The notes beneath the pieces are model-generated. The model was not told the DNA's origin. It worked only from the letters and a program-made list of their open reading frames with translations, and searched no databases. The translations under genes were made by a program, and so were the position numbers. A stretch of DNA of 64,000 bases. Origin: Oegoconia quadripuncta (lineage: Eukaryota; Arthropoda; Insecta; Lepidoptera; Autostichidae). Shown here piece by piece: positions 10,689-21,572 of the stretch. The DNA lies in contig OX438755.1 of the NCBI GenBank assembly GCA_949316235.1, positions 16,013,151 through 16,077,150 of the forward strand. The letters are read 5' to 3'. The first letter of the stretch is position 1. Each line of letters begins with the position of its first letter.

Positions 10689-10746
10689 CTTCGAATTTGT
10701 TTATAATATCTTGAGAGTAGCCCCAGCTACTGAGCAGTCGTGACAT
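10689..10746 (-). CDS. SAM-domain protein, coding exon 1 with start codon
   Basis: Minus-strand ATG at 10746 begins MSRLLSSWGYSQDIINKFE and the exon ends G/GTAAGTAC, a strong donor. The upstream in-frame TAG a few codons earlier makes this the first usable ATG. Joined to the next exon (one base plus two bases gives a glutamate codon) the protein reads ..LLSSWGYSQDIINKFEEEGM.., the W-G-x-x-x-x-I-x-x-F start of a SAM domain. Together the two exons give a complete SAM domain of about 65 residues at the N terminus. Host-type gene or a multicopy gene-like family; the function beyond protein interaction cannot be read. Confidence 0.72.
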
Positions 10747-10749
10747 AGT

Positions 10750-11060
10750 AATTTCTTGATCTATATACTATAAACTCACTTGAAATTACAAACTAACCTT
10801 TTTTACGAAAATTTAGACTCGACACATACTCAACCGACGAACGACTAAAAGTAGTGGACCGAGTATTTCGCGCCGACGCCGACAGACGCAGGGTTGCCAG
10901 ATGTTATTTTCCAATTTTAGCCAGATTAAAAATGTTTTATCCAAAATGTTATTTTCTCAAATAAACAACCGCCAAACTTCATTAAACAAGAATAACAAAT
11001 AAAATTGTAAATGAGTGTCTATAATTTCATAATTAATACAAACGCGCGCGGTTGCGCCTT
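10750..11060 (-). promoter_or_regulatory. Likely 5' UTR and upstream region of the SAM-domain gene
   Basis: On the minus strand the sequence upstream of the ATG passes from an AT-rich leader into CG-containing sequence at 10810-10900 (GCGCCGACGCCGACAGACGC). A start site in this interval is plausible; no clear TATA or initiator motif decides it. From 11061 to 11696 I see no feature. Confidence 0.3.
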
Positions 11061-11696
11061 GGTCAGCGTAAAGCTTCCGATATTGTATGTGTGACCGTGG
11101 GAATACCTATATTGCATTGTAATCGTTTTGTATTTTCCCCAATATTTGTTATTAGTTACAGACTATTTTGTTATACTCATTGACATTTTCATTTTTCAGA
11201 TTTTGAATGCACTAAAAGGCACTGTTTCTTTATCTTTCGTTTACGGTCAATTCGCCTGTTTAATTTATTTTCAGAAATATTTCGCCAGGACCGCAATGTT
11301 TCACCAGAATAAAATATATAAAATACCCCAATAAATTTTTTTTGGGTCAAGTATACTTTAAAACTATAAAAACCGGTCAAGCGCGAGACCAATGACGACG
11401 CTTGTATGTATAGATATTATTATTACTGTTTTTTACGTTATAGCAAAACAAATTACGCGTCATTAAATTAATGAAGTTCGTTAAACGTTAAAGCGTTACA
11501 TTTCAAAAGATTTAACGAAAGTTAACTTTAACTTGTAATAGAAATTTATTTTTAAAATGTCTTAATAAATCTAATGTCTAATTAAATAGTTATTTAAAAA
11601 AAATTGGTGTGGGAAGCTTACTGGACTGGACTTAAAAAATAATATAAGAAGGGTGTTTCATTACCTAGGGTTTGTAATAATAAGTTGTCTTCCGTC

Positions 11697-11826
11697 GGTT
11701 TTTCCGGAATCTTATAATCTTGGAATCTTTAAGAGTAGAGTGAATAGCATTTACTGAGATCGCGTGCTTCATCTTCGGCCACATCATCACTTCACATCAG
11801 GTGAAAAAGTCATACATAAAAAAATA
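11697..11826 (+). mobile_element. Non-LTR element 3' end (family Y)
   Basis: Matches other copies here: CTTGGAATCTTTAAGAGTAG, AGATCGCGTGCTTCATCTTC, CATCAGGTG and a terminal ATAAAAAAA. The first part corresponds to the reverse transcriptase ORF end (NLGIFKSRVN-like, then ..RSRASSS..). Family Y copies also lie at 32640, 36753, 37990, 59476 and 60157. Confidence 0.65.
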
Positions 11827-12289
11827 TATTATTTAAAGATCAAAATACCGTCATTCATCGTTATCTAACATAAGGTGCATATTGCCATTCATACATATCA
11901 ATATATTAAAGTTATCTGAAAGCGAAACTCGTAGGCGTTACGCATTTTATGAAACTACCAATGAACAGGAATCCTGAAATAGCCTCAATCGCCTGTCATT
12001 TTTCTTCCAGGGTAACGTAAATGGGTACTAGTAGGTAATTTGTCGCATTTTTTCGGATCGTAAATGTCGAAACATTTCGCTGAACTGGATGCGGGCCGGC
12101 AGCAATGTTGTCAAAATTTATTTACAAAAAAGCGCCGAGTTGACTTTATAAACCGCTGGACAGTCAAATTTTGGCGAGGAAAGCTAGAGGAAATATTATT
12201 ATTTATTATTTTCGACATTAAGCTTATTAGTAGCTCATAACATAACTGGATATTTACCACGAGCATATGGGGTTTCCCACTTAAATGAA
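11827..12289. other. AT-rich stretch without recognised feature
   Basis: No coding frame or repeat recognised. Confidence 0.4.
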
Positions 12290-13165
12290 AAAAACCATAG
12301 TTTAAGAACTTTAGCTGTTGTCGCTAAGTTCTTGTTAGTTAATTTTGCTAAAGACATTCGTCCTCAAATAATAATAATAATAATGCCGGACGATCACACC
12401 GACTAGCTGGCCTCAAACGAGAACCGACCTCTGGGGACATTACCCAGAACACCAGTTCCGAGAAAATTTTAAAAAAATCGTTTTCTAAATTCGTATAGCA
12501 ATAGTAAAATCAAAGTAGTAGTCGCCTAGCCAAATTGATTGTTAAGAACTTTAGCTGTTGCCGCTAAGGTCGTATTAGTTCATTTTGCTAAAAATATTCG
12601 TTCTCAAATAATAATAATGCCGGACGATCATACCGATTACCTGGCATCAAACGAGAACCTGGTAACGATTTCAGGCGGTATTACCCAGATGACCCAATTC
12701 CGAGAAAATTTAGAGAAAATCGTTTTCTAAAATTTGTATAACAATAGTAAAATGAAAGAAATGGTCAGTTACTCAAGTTGTTAGCTAAGAACTTTAGCTG
12801 TTGTCGCTAAGTTCTTATTAGTAAATTTTGCTAAAAATATTAGTCCTCAAATAATAATAATGCCGGACGAAGACACCGATTACCTGGCCTCAAACTAGGA
12901 TACCCTTTATTACGAGAACCTAGTAACGACTTTTGGGGGCATTACCCATAACACCCAGACCCGAGAAAATTTATAAAAGATCATTTTCTTAAATTTATAG
13001 AACAATAGTAAAATCATAAAAGTCAGTTCCCGCCAAGTTGACAGTTAAGAACTTTAGCTGTTGTCGCTAAGTTGTTCTGCGTTAATTTTTCTAAAAATAT
13101 TCGTCCTCAAATTTTAAATACAAACCGCTATAGGAACCTACTATCGGTCTTTAGGGAATTAACTA
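12290..13165. repeat. About 240-bp tandem repeat, 3.5 units
   Basis: AAGAACTTTAGCTGTTG starts at 12304, 12544, 12787 and 13047 (spacing 240, 243, 260). Each unit holds TTAGCTGTTGTCGCTAAG, an interrupted inverted pair, an (AAT)n tract before GCCGGACGA, and CGAGAAAATTT. The last unit is cut off near 13165. Confidence 0.9.
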
Positions 13166-13229
13166 CTTATTTAATTACTAGCTTTAGCTCGCAAATTCGT
13201 CCGTGTACAATATAAACAAAAATAATTTG

Positions 13230-13670
13230 TGAATACATTCTATACACTTTTCTGTATCGGGTGCCATAAAAACATAGCGCCTCGGATTTGTGTAGGGCCA
13301 CCTCCAGATCGAGCATCCTTATGCGCCTCACCACTTGTGCTACTAACACAGTGGCAAGGCGTGCCGCTTCCCAGTACGAGCTCCCCCGTGCCGTCACCTG
13401 CGTATCGTGTGCATAAAAGGTTAGCGCGTCCGCGCTAGGAATGAGCTCGCCCCTCAGCACCCAGTAACCCATGTTTCACAGGAGCGGGCCTAGCACCGAG
13501 CCCTGTGGAATACGGTACCACGTTTTGGATAATATATGAACCTATCCGAGAGGCAGGCGCCCACTATTCGGCATAGGTATGGAGGCATGTCATGGAACTT
13601 CAGTGCCTCTATAATGCACCCCCAGGGGACTGGGGAACTTCGATATTGACCTTAACGACGGTAACCGGTT
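13230..13670 (-). pseudogene. R1-clade non-LTR reverse transcriptase fragment, broken
   Basis: Minus strand reads ..MPPYLCRIVGACLSDRF.. then IPQGSVLGPLL, a TGA in place of the usual tryptophan, MGYWVLRGELIPSADALTFY, AHDTQVTARGSSYWEAARL and LDLEVALHKSEALCFYG. GxPQGSxLGPLLW and the adenine-binding Y-A-D-D box are reverse transcriptase motifs; the ALxKSEAxCF ending is characteristic of R1-type elements. The catalytic box is YAHD instead of YADD, and there are at least one stop and one frameshift. Truncated at both ends. R1 relatives usually insert in specific targets such as rDNA; this copy is a dispersed relic. Confidence 0.75.
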
Positions 13671-13689
13671 TCAAGACAACGTGAGAATT

Positions 13690-14050
13690 AGCCATGACTT
13701 TCGTCTTGTCTATGTTAATTTTGAGACCTGAATGGAAGAAACGTTGTGATATATTCGCCATTTACATGTTTGCCTCCTCCAGTACGCAGGTGAACCTTCG
13801 GGGATATCACATCCCCCTGAGTAACATCCACACGTAATTGAATGGGTTTTGACTTTTGATCTTGTAGTTGCACATTCATTATAGCGGCGTCAAACAGATA
13901 TCTCAACATCTCGTATATCTCACCAATCGACTTGAGATAGCTGCAGAGATTCTAGAATAGCACAGATTTCGACAGAGTCGAACGTTATCATGTAGTCCAT
14001 GAATGTAAGACACAGTGGCTGATTATACTCCTCTGTCGCTCAAGCCCATT
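13690..14050 (-). pseudogene. RTE-type reverse transcriptase fragment, broken
   Basis: Minus strand gives YNQPLCLTFMDYMITFDSVE (the first catalytic block, D in DY), then MLRYLFDAAIMNVQLQDQKS and KPIQLRVDVTQGDVISPK, as in lepidopteran RTE elements. A deletion then joins to a later NGEYIT segment, and frames shift. Lies directly upstream, on the same strand, of the R1 fragment, so two different LINE relics abut at about 13680. Confidence 0.72.
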
Positions 14051-14226
14051 CCATATCATTACCTACCGTTTACGTGAGCCTCATCTCTTACGTCTCTACG
14101 TCTTCTTACTGCTGGGGCTAACCCAAGACGGGGTATCCTGACCCGGTACGAGTATGAATGGTAATGATATGGAACGGGCTCGAGCGGTTGTAGCTCACGT
14201 AAACGGCAATGGTATGGAACGTGTTT
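14044..14226. repeat. Short inverted-repeat element
   Basis: CCATTCCATATCATTACC and CCGTTTACGTGAGC at the left are matched in reverse by GCTCACGTAAACGGCAATGG at the right (14189-14210), with a second GGTAATGATATGGAACGGGC between (14160-14180). A MITE-like hairpin with duplicated arm. Confidence 0.55.
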
Positions 14227-14579
14227 ACTACGCGGCAAGGCTGATTCATAAAACCCACATAATAATATCCGCTTTCAGGAACACACAAGTCGCACAATTT
14301 CAAATTTGGAGCAGCTATCTGCATCAAAAGCTCTAACCTGAATGTCCCTTGTTTTTTTCCTCAATTTCTAAAATGAATGCCGAAAGAAGAATTCTAAAAG
14401 CGAGCGTGTAGATCTAAACAAGGAAGCCAAATTAAATAACAACCTTGATAAAAAAAAGAAAAAACCATGGCAATACGCGATAAAGTTGAAATCACACTAT
14501 TTATCGTGGTAATCTGTTAAAATGAGTGACATAGTAGTCGTAGAGCAGCATTTTGACATTAGTTTGCGATAAAACGTGC

Positions 14580-17500
14580 GTTTTTAGCGAGATCAACTAG
14601 GGAAGTTTGGAATATGTATCAAAGATTATTATTTGACAGTGCAAGAATAATTTGAAACAATTGCACAACAGTCTTAGCAGATACTCATAAGTTTAATTGT
14701 ATTGTATAGACAAGGACTTTTTGTGAATTACATATACAATTATTAGCTAGCGGTGTTAAAATTTTAGCAAGATCAACTATAACAAAGATTATTACTTGAC
14801 CGAGCGAAACATTCGAAGTATTTGCACAATAGACTTAGCAAATACGAATAAGTTTTTAGCGAGATCAACTGGCAAAAATAAAAATATACATTAAAGATTA
14901 TTACCTGACAGAGCACGATTAATTTGAAGCAGTTGCACAACAGTCTTAGCACATACTAATAAGTGTAATTGTATTGAACATGCAAGTTCAACTATAACAA
15001 AGATTATTACTTGACCGAGCAAAACAATTAGAAGCAGTTGCACAACAGTCTTAGCAAATACGAATAAGTTTAAATGTATTGTATAAGTAAGGATTTATTA
15101 TGCCTTACATAGAAACATGTTAGCCAGTGTGGTTAAGTTTTTAGCGAGATCAACTAAGGAAAGTTTAAAATATATATCCAAGATTATTACCTGACAGAGC
15201 AAGATTAATTTGAAGCAGTGGTACAACAGTCTTAGCAGATACTAATAACTTTAATTGTATTGTATAAACAAGGACTTTTTATGAATTACATAGAAACGTT
15301 TTAGCTAGTGTTATTAAGTTTTTAGCGAGATCAACGAAGGAAAATTAAAAATATCCATCCAAGATTATTACCTGACAGAGCAAGATTAATTTGAAGTAGT
15401 TGCACAAACAGTATTAGTAGATACTAATAACTTTAATTGTATCGTATAAACAAGGACTTTTTATGGATTACATAGAAACATTTTAGCTAGTGTTATTAAG
15501 TTTTTAGCGAGATCAACGAAGGAAAATTTAAAATATACATCCAAGATTATTACCTGATAGAGCAAGATTAATTTGAAATAGTTGCACAACAGCTTTAGCA
15601 GATAGTGATAACTTTAATTGTATCGTATAAACAAGGATTTTTTATGAATTATATAGAAACAATTTAGCTAGTGTTGTTAAGTTTTTAGCGAGATAAACTA
15701 AGGAAAATTCAAAATATATATCCAAGATTATTACCTGACAGAGCCAGATTAATTTGAAGCAGTGGCACAACAGTCTTAGCAGATACTAATAAGTTTAATT
15801 GTATCGCATAAACAAGGACTTTTTATGAATTACATAGAAATATTTTAGCTGGTGTTGTTAAGTTTTTAGCGAGATCAACTAAGGAAAATTTAAAATATAT
15901 ATTCAAGATTATTACCTGACACAGCAAGATTAATTTGAAGCAGTGGCACAACAGTCTTAGCAGATAGTGATAACTTTAATTGTATCGTATAAACAAGGAC
16001 TTTTTATGGATTACATAGAAACATTTTAGCAAGTGTTGTTAAGTTTTTAGCGAGATCAACTAAGGAAAATTTATAATATACATCCAAGATTATTACCTGA
16101 CAGAGCAAGATTAATTTGAAGCAGTGGCACAATAGTCTTAGCAAATACTAATAAGTTTAATTGTATCGTATAAACAAGGACTTTTTATGGATTACATAGA
16201 AACATTTTAGCTAGTGTTATTAAGTTTTTAGAGAGATCAACGAAGGAAAATTTAAAATATACAGCCAAGATTATTACCTGATAGAGCAAGATTAATTTGA
16301 AATAGTTGCACAACAGTCTTAGCAGATAGTGATAACTTTAATTGTATCGTATAAACAAGGACTTTTTATGGATTACATAGAAACATTTTAGCAAGTGTTG
16401 TTAAGTTTTTAGCGAGATCAACTAAGGAAAATTTATAATATACATCCAAGATTATTACCTGACAGAGCAAGATTAATTTGAAGTAATTGCACAACAGTAT
16501 TAGTAGATAGTAATAAGTTTAATTGTATCGTATAAGCAAGGACTTTTATGAATTATATAGAAACAATTTAGCTAGTGTTGTTAAGTTTTTAGCGAGATAA
16601 ACTAAGGAAAATTCAAAATATATATCCAAGATTATTACCTGACAGAGCCAGATTAATTTGAAGCAGTGGCACAACAATCTTAGCAGATACTAATAAGTTT
16701 AATTGTATCGCATAAACAAGGACTTTTTATGAATTACATAGAAATATTTTAGCTGGTGTTGTTAAGTTTTTAGCGAGATCAACTAAGGAAAATTTAAAAT
16801 ATATATTCAAGATTATTACCTGACACAGCAAGATTAATTTGAAGCAGTGGCACAACAGTCTTAGCAGATAGTGATAACTTTAATTGTATCGTATAAACAA
16901 GGACTTTTTATGGATTACATAGAAACATTTTAGCAAGTGTTGTTAAGTTTTTAGCGAGATCAACTAAGGAAAATTTATAATATACATCCAAGATTATTAC
17001 CTGACAGAGCAAGATTAATTTGAAGTAGTTGCACAAACAGTATTAGTAGATACTAATAACTTTAATTGTATCGTATAAACAAGGACTTTTTATGGATTAC
17101 ATAGAAACATTTTAGCTAGTGTTATTAAGTTTTTAGCGAGATCAACGAAGGAAAATTTAAAATATACATCCAAGATTATTACCTGACAGAGCCAGATTAA
17201 TTTGAAGCAGTGGCACAACAATCTTAGCAGATACTAATAAGTTTAATTGTATCGCATAAACAAGGACTTTTTATGAATTACATAGAAATATTTTAGCTGG
17301 TGTTGTTAAGTTTTTAGCGAGATCAACTAAGGAAAATTTAAAATATATATTCAAGATTATTACCTGACACAGCAAGATTAATTTGAAGCAGTGGCACAAC
17401 AGTCTTAGCAGATAGTGATAACTTTAATTGTATCGTATAAACAAGGACTTTTTATGGATTACATAGAAACATTTTAGCAAGTGTTGTTAAGTTTTTAGCG

Positions 17501-18793
17501 AGATCAACTAAGGAAAATTTATAATATACATCCAAGATTATTACCTGACAGAGCAAGATTAATTTGAAGTAGTTGCACAAACAGTATTAGTAGATACTAA
17601 TAACTTTAATTGTATCGTATAAACAAGGACTTTTTATGGATTACATAGAAACATTTTAGCTAGTTTTATTAAGTTTTTAGCGAGATCAACGAAGGAAAAT
17701 TTAAAATATACATCCAAGATTATTACCTGATAGAGCAAGATTAATTTGAAATAGTTGCACAACAGTCTTAGCAGATAGTGATAACTTTAATTCTATCGTA
17801 TAAACAAGGATTTTTTATGGATTACATAGAAACATTTTAGCTAGTGTTGTTAAGTTTTTAGCGAGATCAACTAAGGAAAATTTAAAATATACATCCAAGA
17901 TTATTACCTGACAGAGCATGATTAATTTGAAGCAGTGGCACAATAGTCTTAGCAGATACTAATAACTTTAATTGTATCGTATAAACAAGGATTTTTTATG
18001 GATTACATAGAAACATTTTAGCTAGTGTTGTTAAGTTTTTAGCGAGATCAACTAAGGAAAATTTAAAATATACATCCAAGATTATTACCTGACAGAGCAA
18101 GATTAATTTGAAGCAGTGGCACAATAGTCTTAGCAAATACTAATAAATTTAATTGTATCGTATAAACAAGGACTTTTTATGGATTACATAGAAACATTTT
18201 AGCTAGTGTTATTAAGTTTTTAGAGAGATCAACGAAGGAAAATTTAAAATATACAGCCAAGATTATTACCTGATAGAGCAAGATTAATTTGAAATAGTTG
18301 CACAACAGTCTTAGCAGATAGTGATAACTTTAATTGTATCGTATAAACAAGGACTTTTTATGGATTACATAGAAACATTTTAGCAAGTGTTGTTAAGTTT
18401 TTAGCGAGATCAACTAAGGAAAATTTATAATATACATCCAAGATTATTACCTGACAGAGCAAGATTAATTTGAAGTAATTGCACAACAGTATTAGTAGAT
18501 AGTAATAAGTTTAATTGTATCGTATAAGCAAGGACTTTTATGAATTATATAGAAACAATTTAGCTAGTGTTGTTAAGTTTTTAGCGAGATAAACTAAGGA
18601 AAATTCAAAATATATATCCAAGATTATTACCTGACAGAGCCAGATTAATTTGAAGCAGTGGCACAACAATCTTAGCAGATACTAATAAGTTTAATTGTAT
18701 CGCATAAACAAGGACTTTTTATGAATTACATAGAAATATTTTAGCTGGTGTTGTTAAGTTTTTAGCGAGATCAACTAAGGAAAATTTAAAATA
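14580..18793 (+). repeat. 181-bp satellite array, part 1 (about 23 units)
   Basis: GTTTTTAGCGAGATCAACT marks units at 15137, 15318, 15500, 15681, 15862, 16043, 16224, 16405, 16585, 16766, 16947, 17129, 17310, 17491, 17673, 17854, 18035, 18216, 18397, 18577 and 18758: spacing 180-182. Each unit has three TTAGC words. Units at 14580-15137 are diverged, some deleted. Variant patterns repeat in blocks: five units from 16043 recur from 18035 (offset 1992, 11 units) and three from 16585 recur from 17129 (offset 544, 3 units). Confidence 0.96.
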
Positions 18794-20389
18794 CAGGGTG
18801 TCCCGAAACTCAACGATAACCTGGTACCGGGCGAGAGGCCAAGGTATATCAGTTATGAATAAAATGAGAAAAAAAATCCATGTTACTTAGTAAAGCGATA
18901 ATAGAAATTTTTCGAAAAAGTTTAAAATTTGACACCCTTAGTCGCATTTTTAAGTACTGTGATCACAATTTTCACAATTTTACAGTAATTTTTTTAAGAA
19001 TGTAATCTCTAATAGCAGTGCTATTAATCGTAACCACAAATCAAAGTTAATACATTGTTAACTAAGTAAAATAAATTAAGTTTTGACGAGTTCTGGTTCA
19101 AAAAATTATTATCAGTTAACTTTGACACTCCATAATGGAAAAAAAAAGTACCACACTACCCTTGGCAAGTATTTTCAAAAGATGCCCCATTTAGTCTAGA
19201 TTTCAAAATGGTACAACACTTGCCGCTTTTCTTGTCAAGAAAAGTGTAATTTCATACTTTTTGCAAAGGGACCTCATGGAAAACTTAATCAAAATAAAAC
19301 AATCAATTATCGTAAACATTTTAATATCCTTCTAAATCTAAAGTAGATGCTCAAATTGTTTTCCTCCGGCAAGAATACAAGCTCTGCAACGCCTCAGAAA
19401 TGACCTCTTGACCAGTCGTGCATATCTTCTCGATTTTATTTCTTCTGATGCTGCATCAATTTTTTGGCGCCGTTCTGATAGATTTTGTATTGGTTTTGAG
19501 TAGACTTTTTCTTTTATGTATCCCCAGTAAAAAAAATCTACTGGATTCAGGTCTGGAGAACGAGGTGGCCATAAAATTGACCCAAGGCGTCCGATCCATC
19601 TGTCGGGATATTCTTCGTTTAAATATTCTCGTACAGGCCGGGCTTAATGAGCTGGGCAACCATCTTGTTGATACCATATTACTCTGTAGATGTTGAGTGG
19701 TACATCTAACAATCTCAGCAAATTATTTTGGACATCGACATTCAACATCGGCGTCACTATTTGTCTCACTCACCCTAAAAGTCGAATGACAAACTGTCTC
19801 GCTCTGACGGACAGCATAACTACTATCTCATTTTATGACTTTTGTTCATTACAATGGAGACGCCGACCTTTTTAAACAAAAAGTATCAGGTATTTTTATT
19901 GAAATGTGGGATCCCTTCGCTAAAAAAACGAAATAGTACTTTTATTGGCAAGAAAACTAGCAAGTGTAATACCATTTTGAAATCTAGACTAAATAGGCCA
20001 TCTTTTGAAAATACTTGCCAAGGGTAGTGTGGTACATTTTTTTTCCAACATGGAGTGTCAAAGTTAACTGATAATAATTTTTTGAACCAGAACTCGTCAA
20101 AACTTAATTCATTTTACTTAGTTAACAATGTATTAACTTTGATTTGTGGTTGCGATTAATAGCACTGTTATTTGAGATTACATTCTCAAAAAAATTACTG
20201 TAAAATTGTGAAAATTGTGATCACAGTACTTGAAAATGCGACTGAGGGTGTGAAATTAAAAACTTTTTCGAAAAATTTCTATTATCGCTTCACTAAGTGA
20301 CATGGATTTTTTTTCTAATTTTTTTCATAACTGATATACCTTGGCCTCTCGCCCGGTACCAGGTTATCGTTGAGTTTCGGGACACCCTG
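18794..20389. mobile_element. Mariner-type element with long (about 500 bp) terminal inverted repeats
   Basis: Ends are CAGGGTGTCCCGAAACTC and its reverse complement, each flanked by TA (18792-18793 and 20390-20391), the target of Tc1/mariner transposons. The left arm runs to about 19290 and is mirrored from about 19895, with scattered mismatches. Between the arms lies the broken transposase on the minus strand. The element interrupts a satellite unit exactly. Confidence 0.88.
19338..19765 (-). pseudogene. Mariner-type transposase, C-terminal half, with nonsense codon
   Basis: Minus strand reads LLRLLDVPLNIYRVIWYQQD, GCPAH, a TAA stop, ARPVREYLNEEYPDRWIG, then WPPRSPDLNPVDFFYWGYIK and ends QFEHLL. 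The second catalytic D is in YQQD and the third in NPVD; counting through, 41 positions lie between, which fits the DD41D group of the Tc1/mariner superfamily. The N-terminal DNA-binding part and first D are missing. The protein would cut and join the element's ends at TA sites; this copy cannot, so the element is non-autonomous. Confidence 0.8.
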
Positions 20390-20393
20390 TATA

Positions 20394-21570
20394 CAGGGTG
20401 ACTTTAAATTGAAGCATAACCTTGTAAGGGGATGTTGCACAGGTCATTTGCAACAACTTTTGTAGGAACACTCATATGCAAAAGTGAACCAATCTTTTTT
20501 TTGGGAATTTTTTTAAAAACATCTATGTGGTAAGCAAAGAAAATTGTAAAAAAAAAATTGTTGAAAATTTCGATAATTTTTCATTTACTGATTAGTCTCT
20601 TACGTTCTAGTTACATGTTAGCATCATCAAATCTACATTATTTGCATTATTCTAGACACAGTGCTGTAAAACTCAAAGAAAATAATAAATAATTTACTAG
20701 TTTTATTACAAAAAACAGCTCGTTTAAAAAAAACTCACTATTACACTTACTCTGCGTATTATAAAAAAAACATCTACATTTCTTAAGCTTTCAAATGAGG
20801 TATAAAACTCTGGCATAGCTAGTCAAACATCAGAGATATTAGCCAAACAAGGGAACAGGTTGGAATAGCAAAAAATTACAGATTACAATAAAAACTAATT
20901 TGTGCAAAATGTGACTCACACACTTAGTGGTGACAATTCTACAACACACATTTTAAATTTTATTTAAAGAAAATAAGGACTGGTGGTACTGTAAACCTAA
21001 ATAAAATTTAAAATGTGTGTTGTAGAATTGTCACCACTAAGTGTGTGAGTCACATTTTGCACAAATTAGTTTTTATTGTAATCTGTAATTTTTTGCTATT
21101 CCAACCTGTTCCCTTGTTTGGCTAATATCTCTGATGTTTGACTAGCTATGCCAGAGTTTTATACCTCAATTGAAAGCTTAAGAAATGTAGATGTTTTTTT
21201 TATAATACGCAGAGTAAGTGTAATAGTGAGTTTTTTTTAAACGAGCTGTTTTTTGTAATAAAACTAGTAAATTATTTATTATTTTCTTTGGGTTTTACAG
21301 CACTGTGTCTAGAATAATGCAAATAATGTAGATTTGATGATGCTAACATGTAACTAGAACGTAAGAGACTAATCAGTAAATGAAAAATTATCGAAATTTT
21401 CAACAATTTTTTTTTTACAATTTTCTTTGCTTACCACATAGATATTTTTAAAAAAATTCCCAAAAAAAAGGTTGGTTCACTTTTGCATATGAGTGTTCCT
21501 ACAAAAGTTGTTGCAAATGACCTGTGCAACATCCCCTTACAAGGTTATGCTTCAATTTAAAGTCACCCTG
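20394..21570. mobile_element. Foldback MITE: near-perfect 1.18-kb palindrome flanked by TA
   Basis: Begins CAGGGTGACTTTAAATTG and ends with its reverse complement, with TA on both sides (20392-20393, 21571-21572). Arms 20394-20967 and 20998-21570 are about 573 bases each around a loop of about 30. I found only a handful of mismatches, so identity is about 99 percent. No coding capacity. It shares the terminal word CAGGGTG and TA target with the element immediately to its left, so a common mariner-type transposase is likely. Confidence 0.9.
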
Positions 21571-21572
21571 TA

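Noticed and set aside
19418..19875. Forward frames of 92 and 61 codons inside the mariner element
   Set aside because: They are the complement of the transposase on the minus strand.
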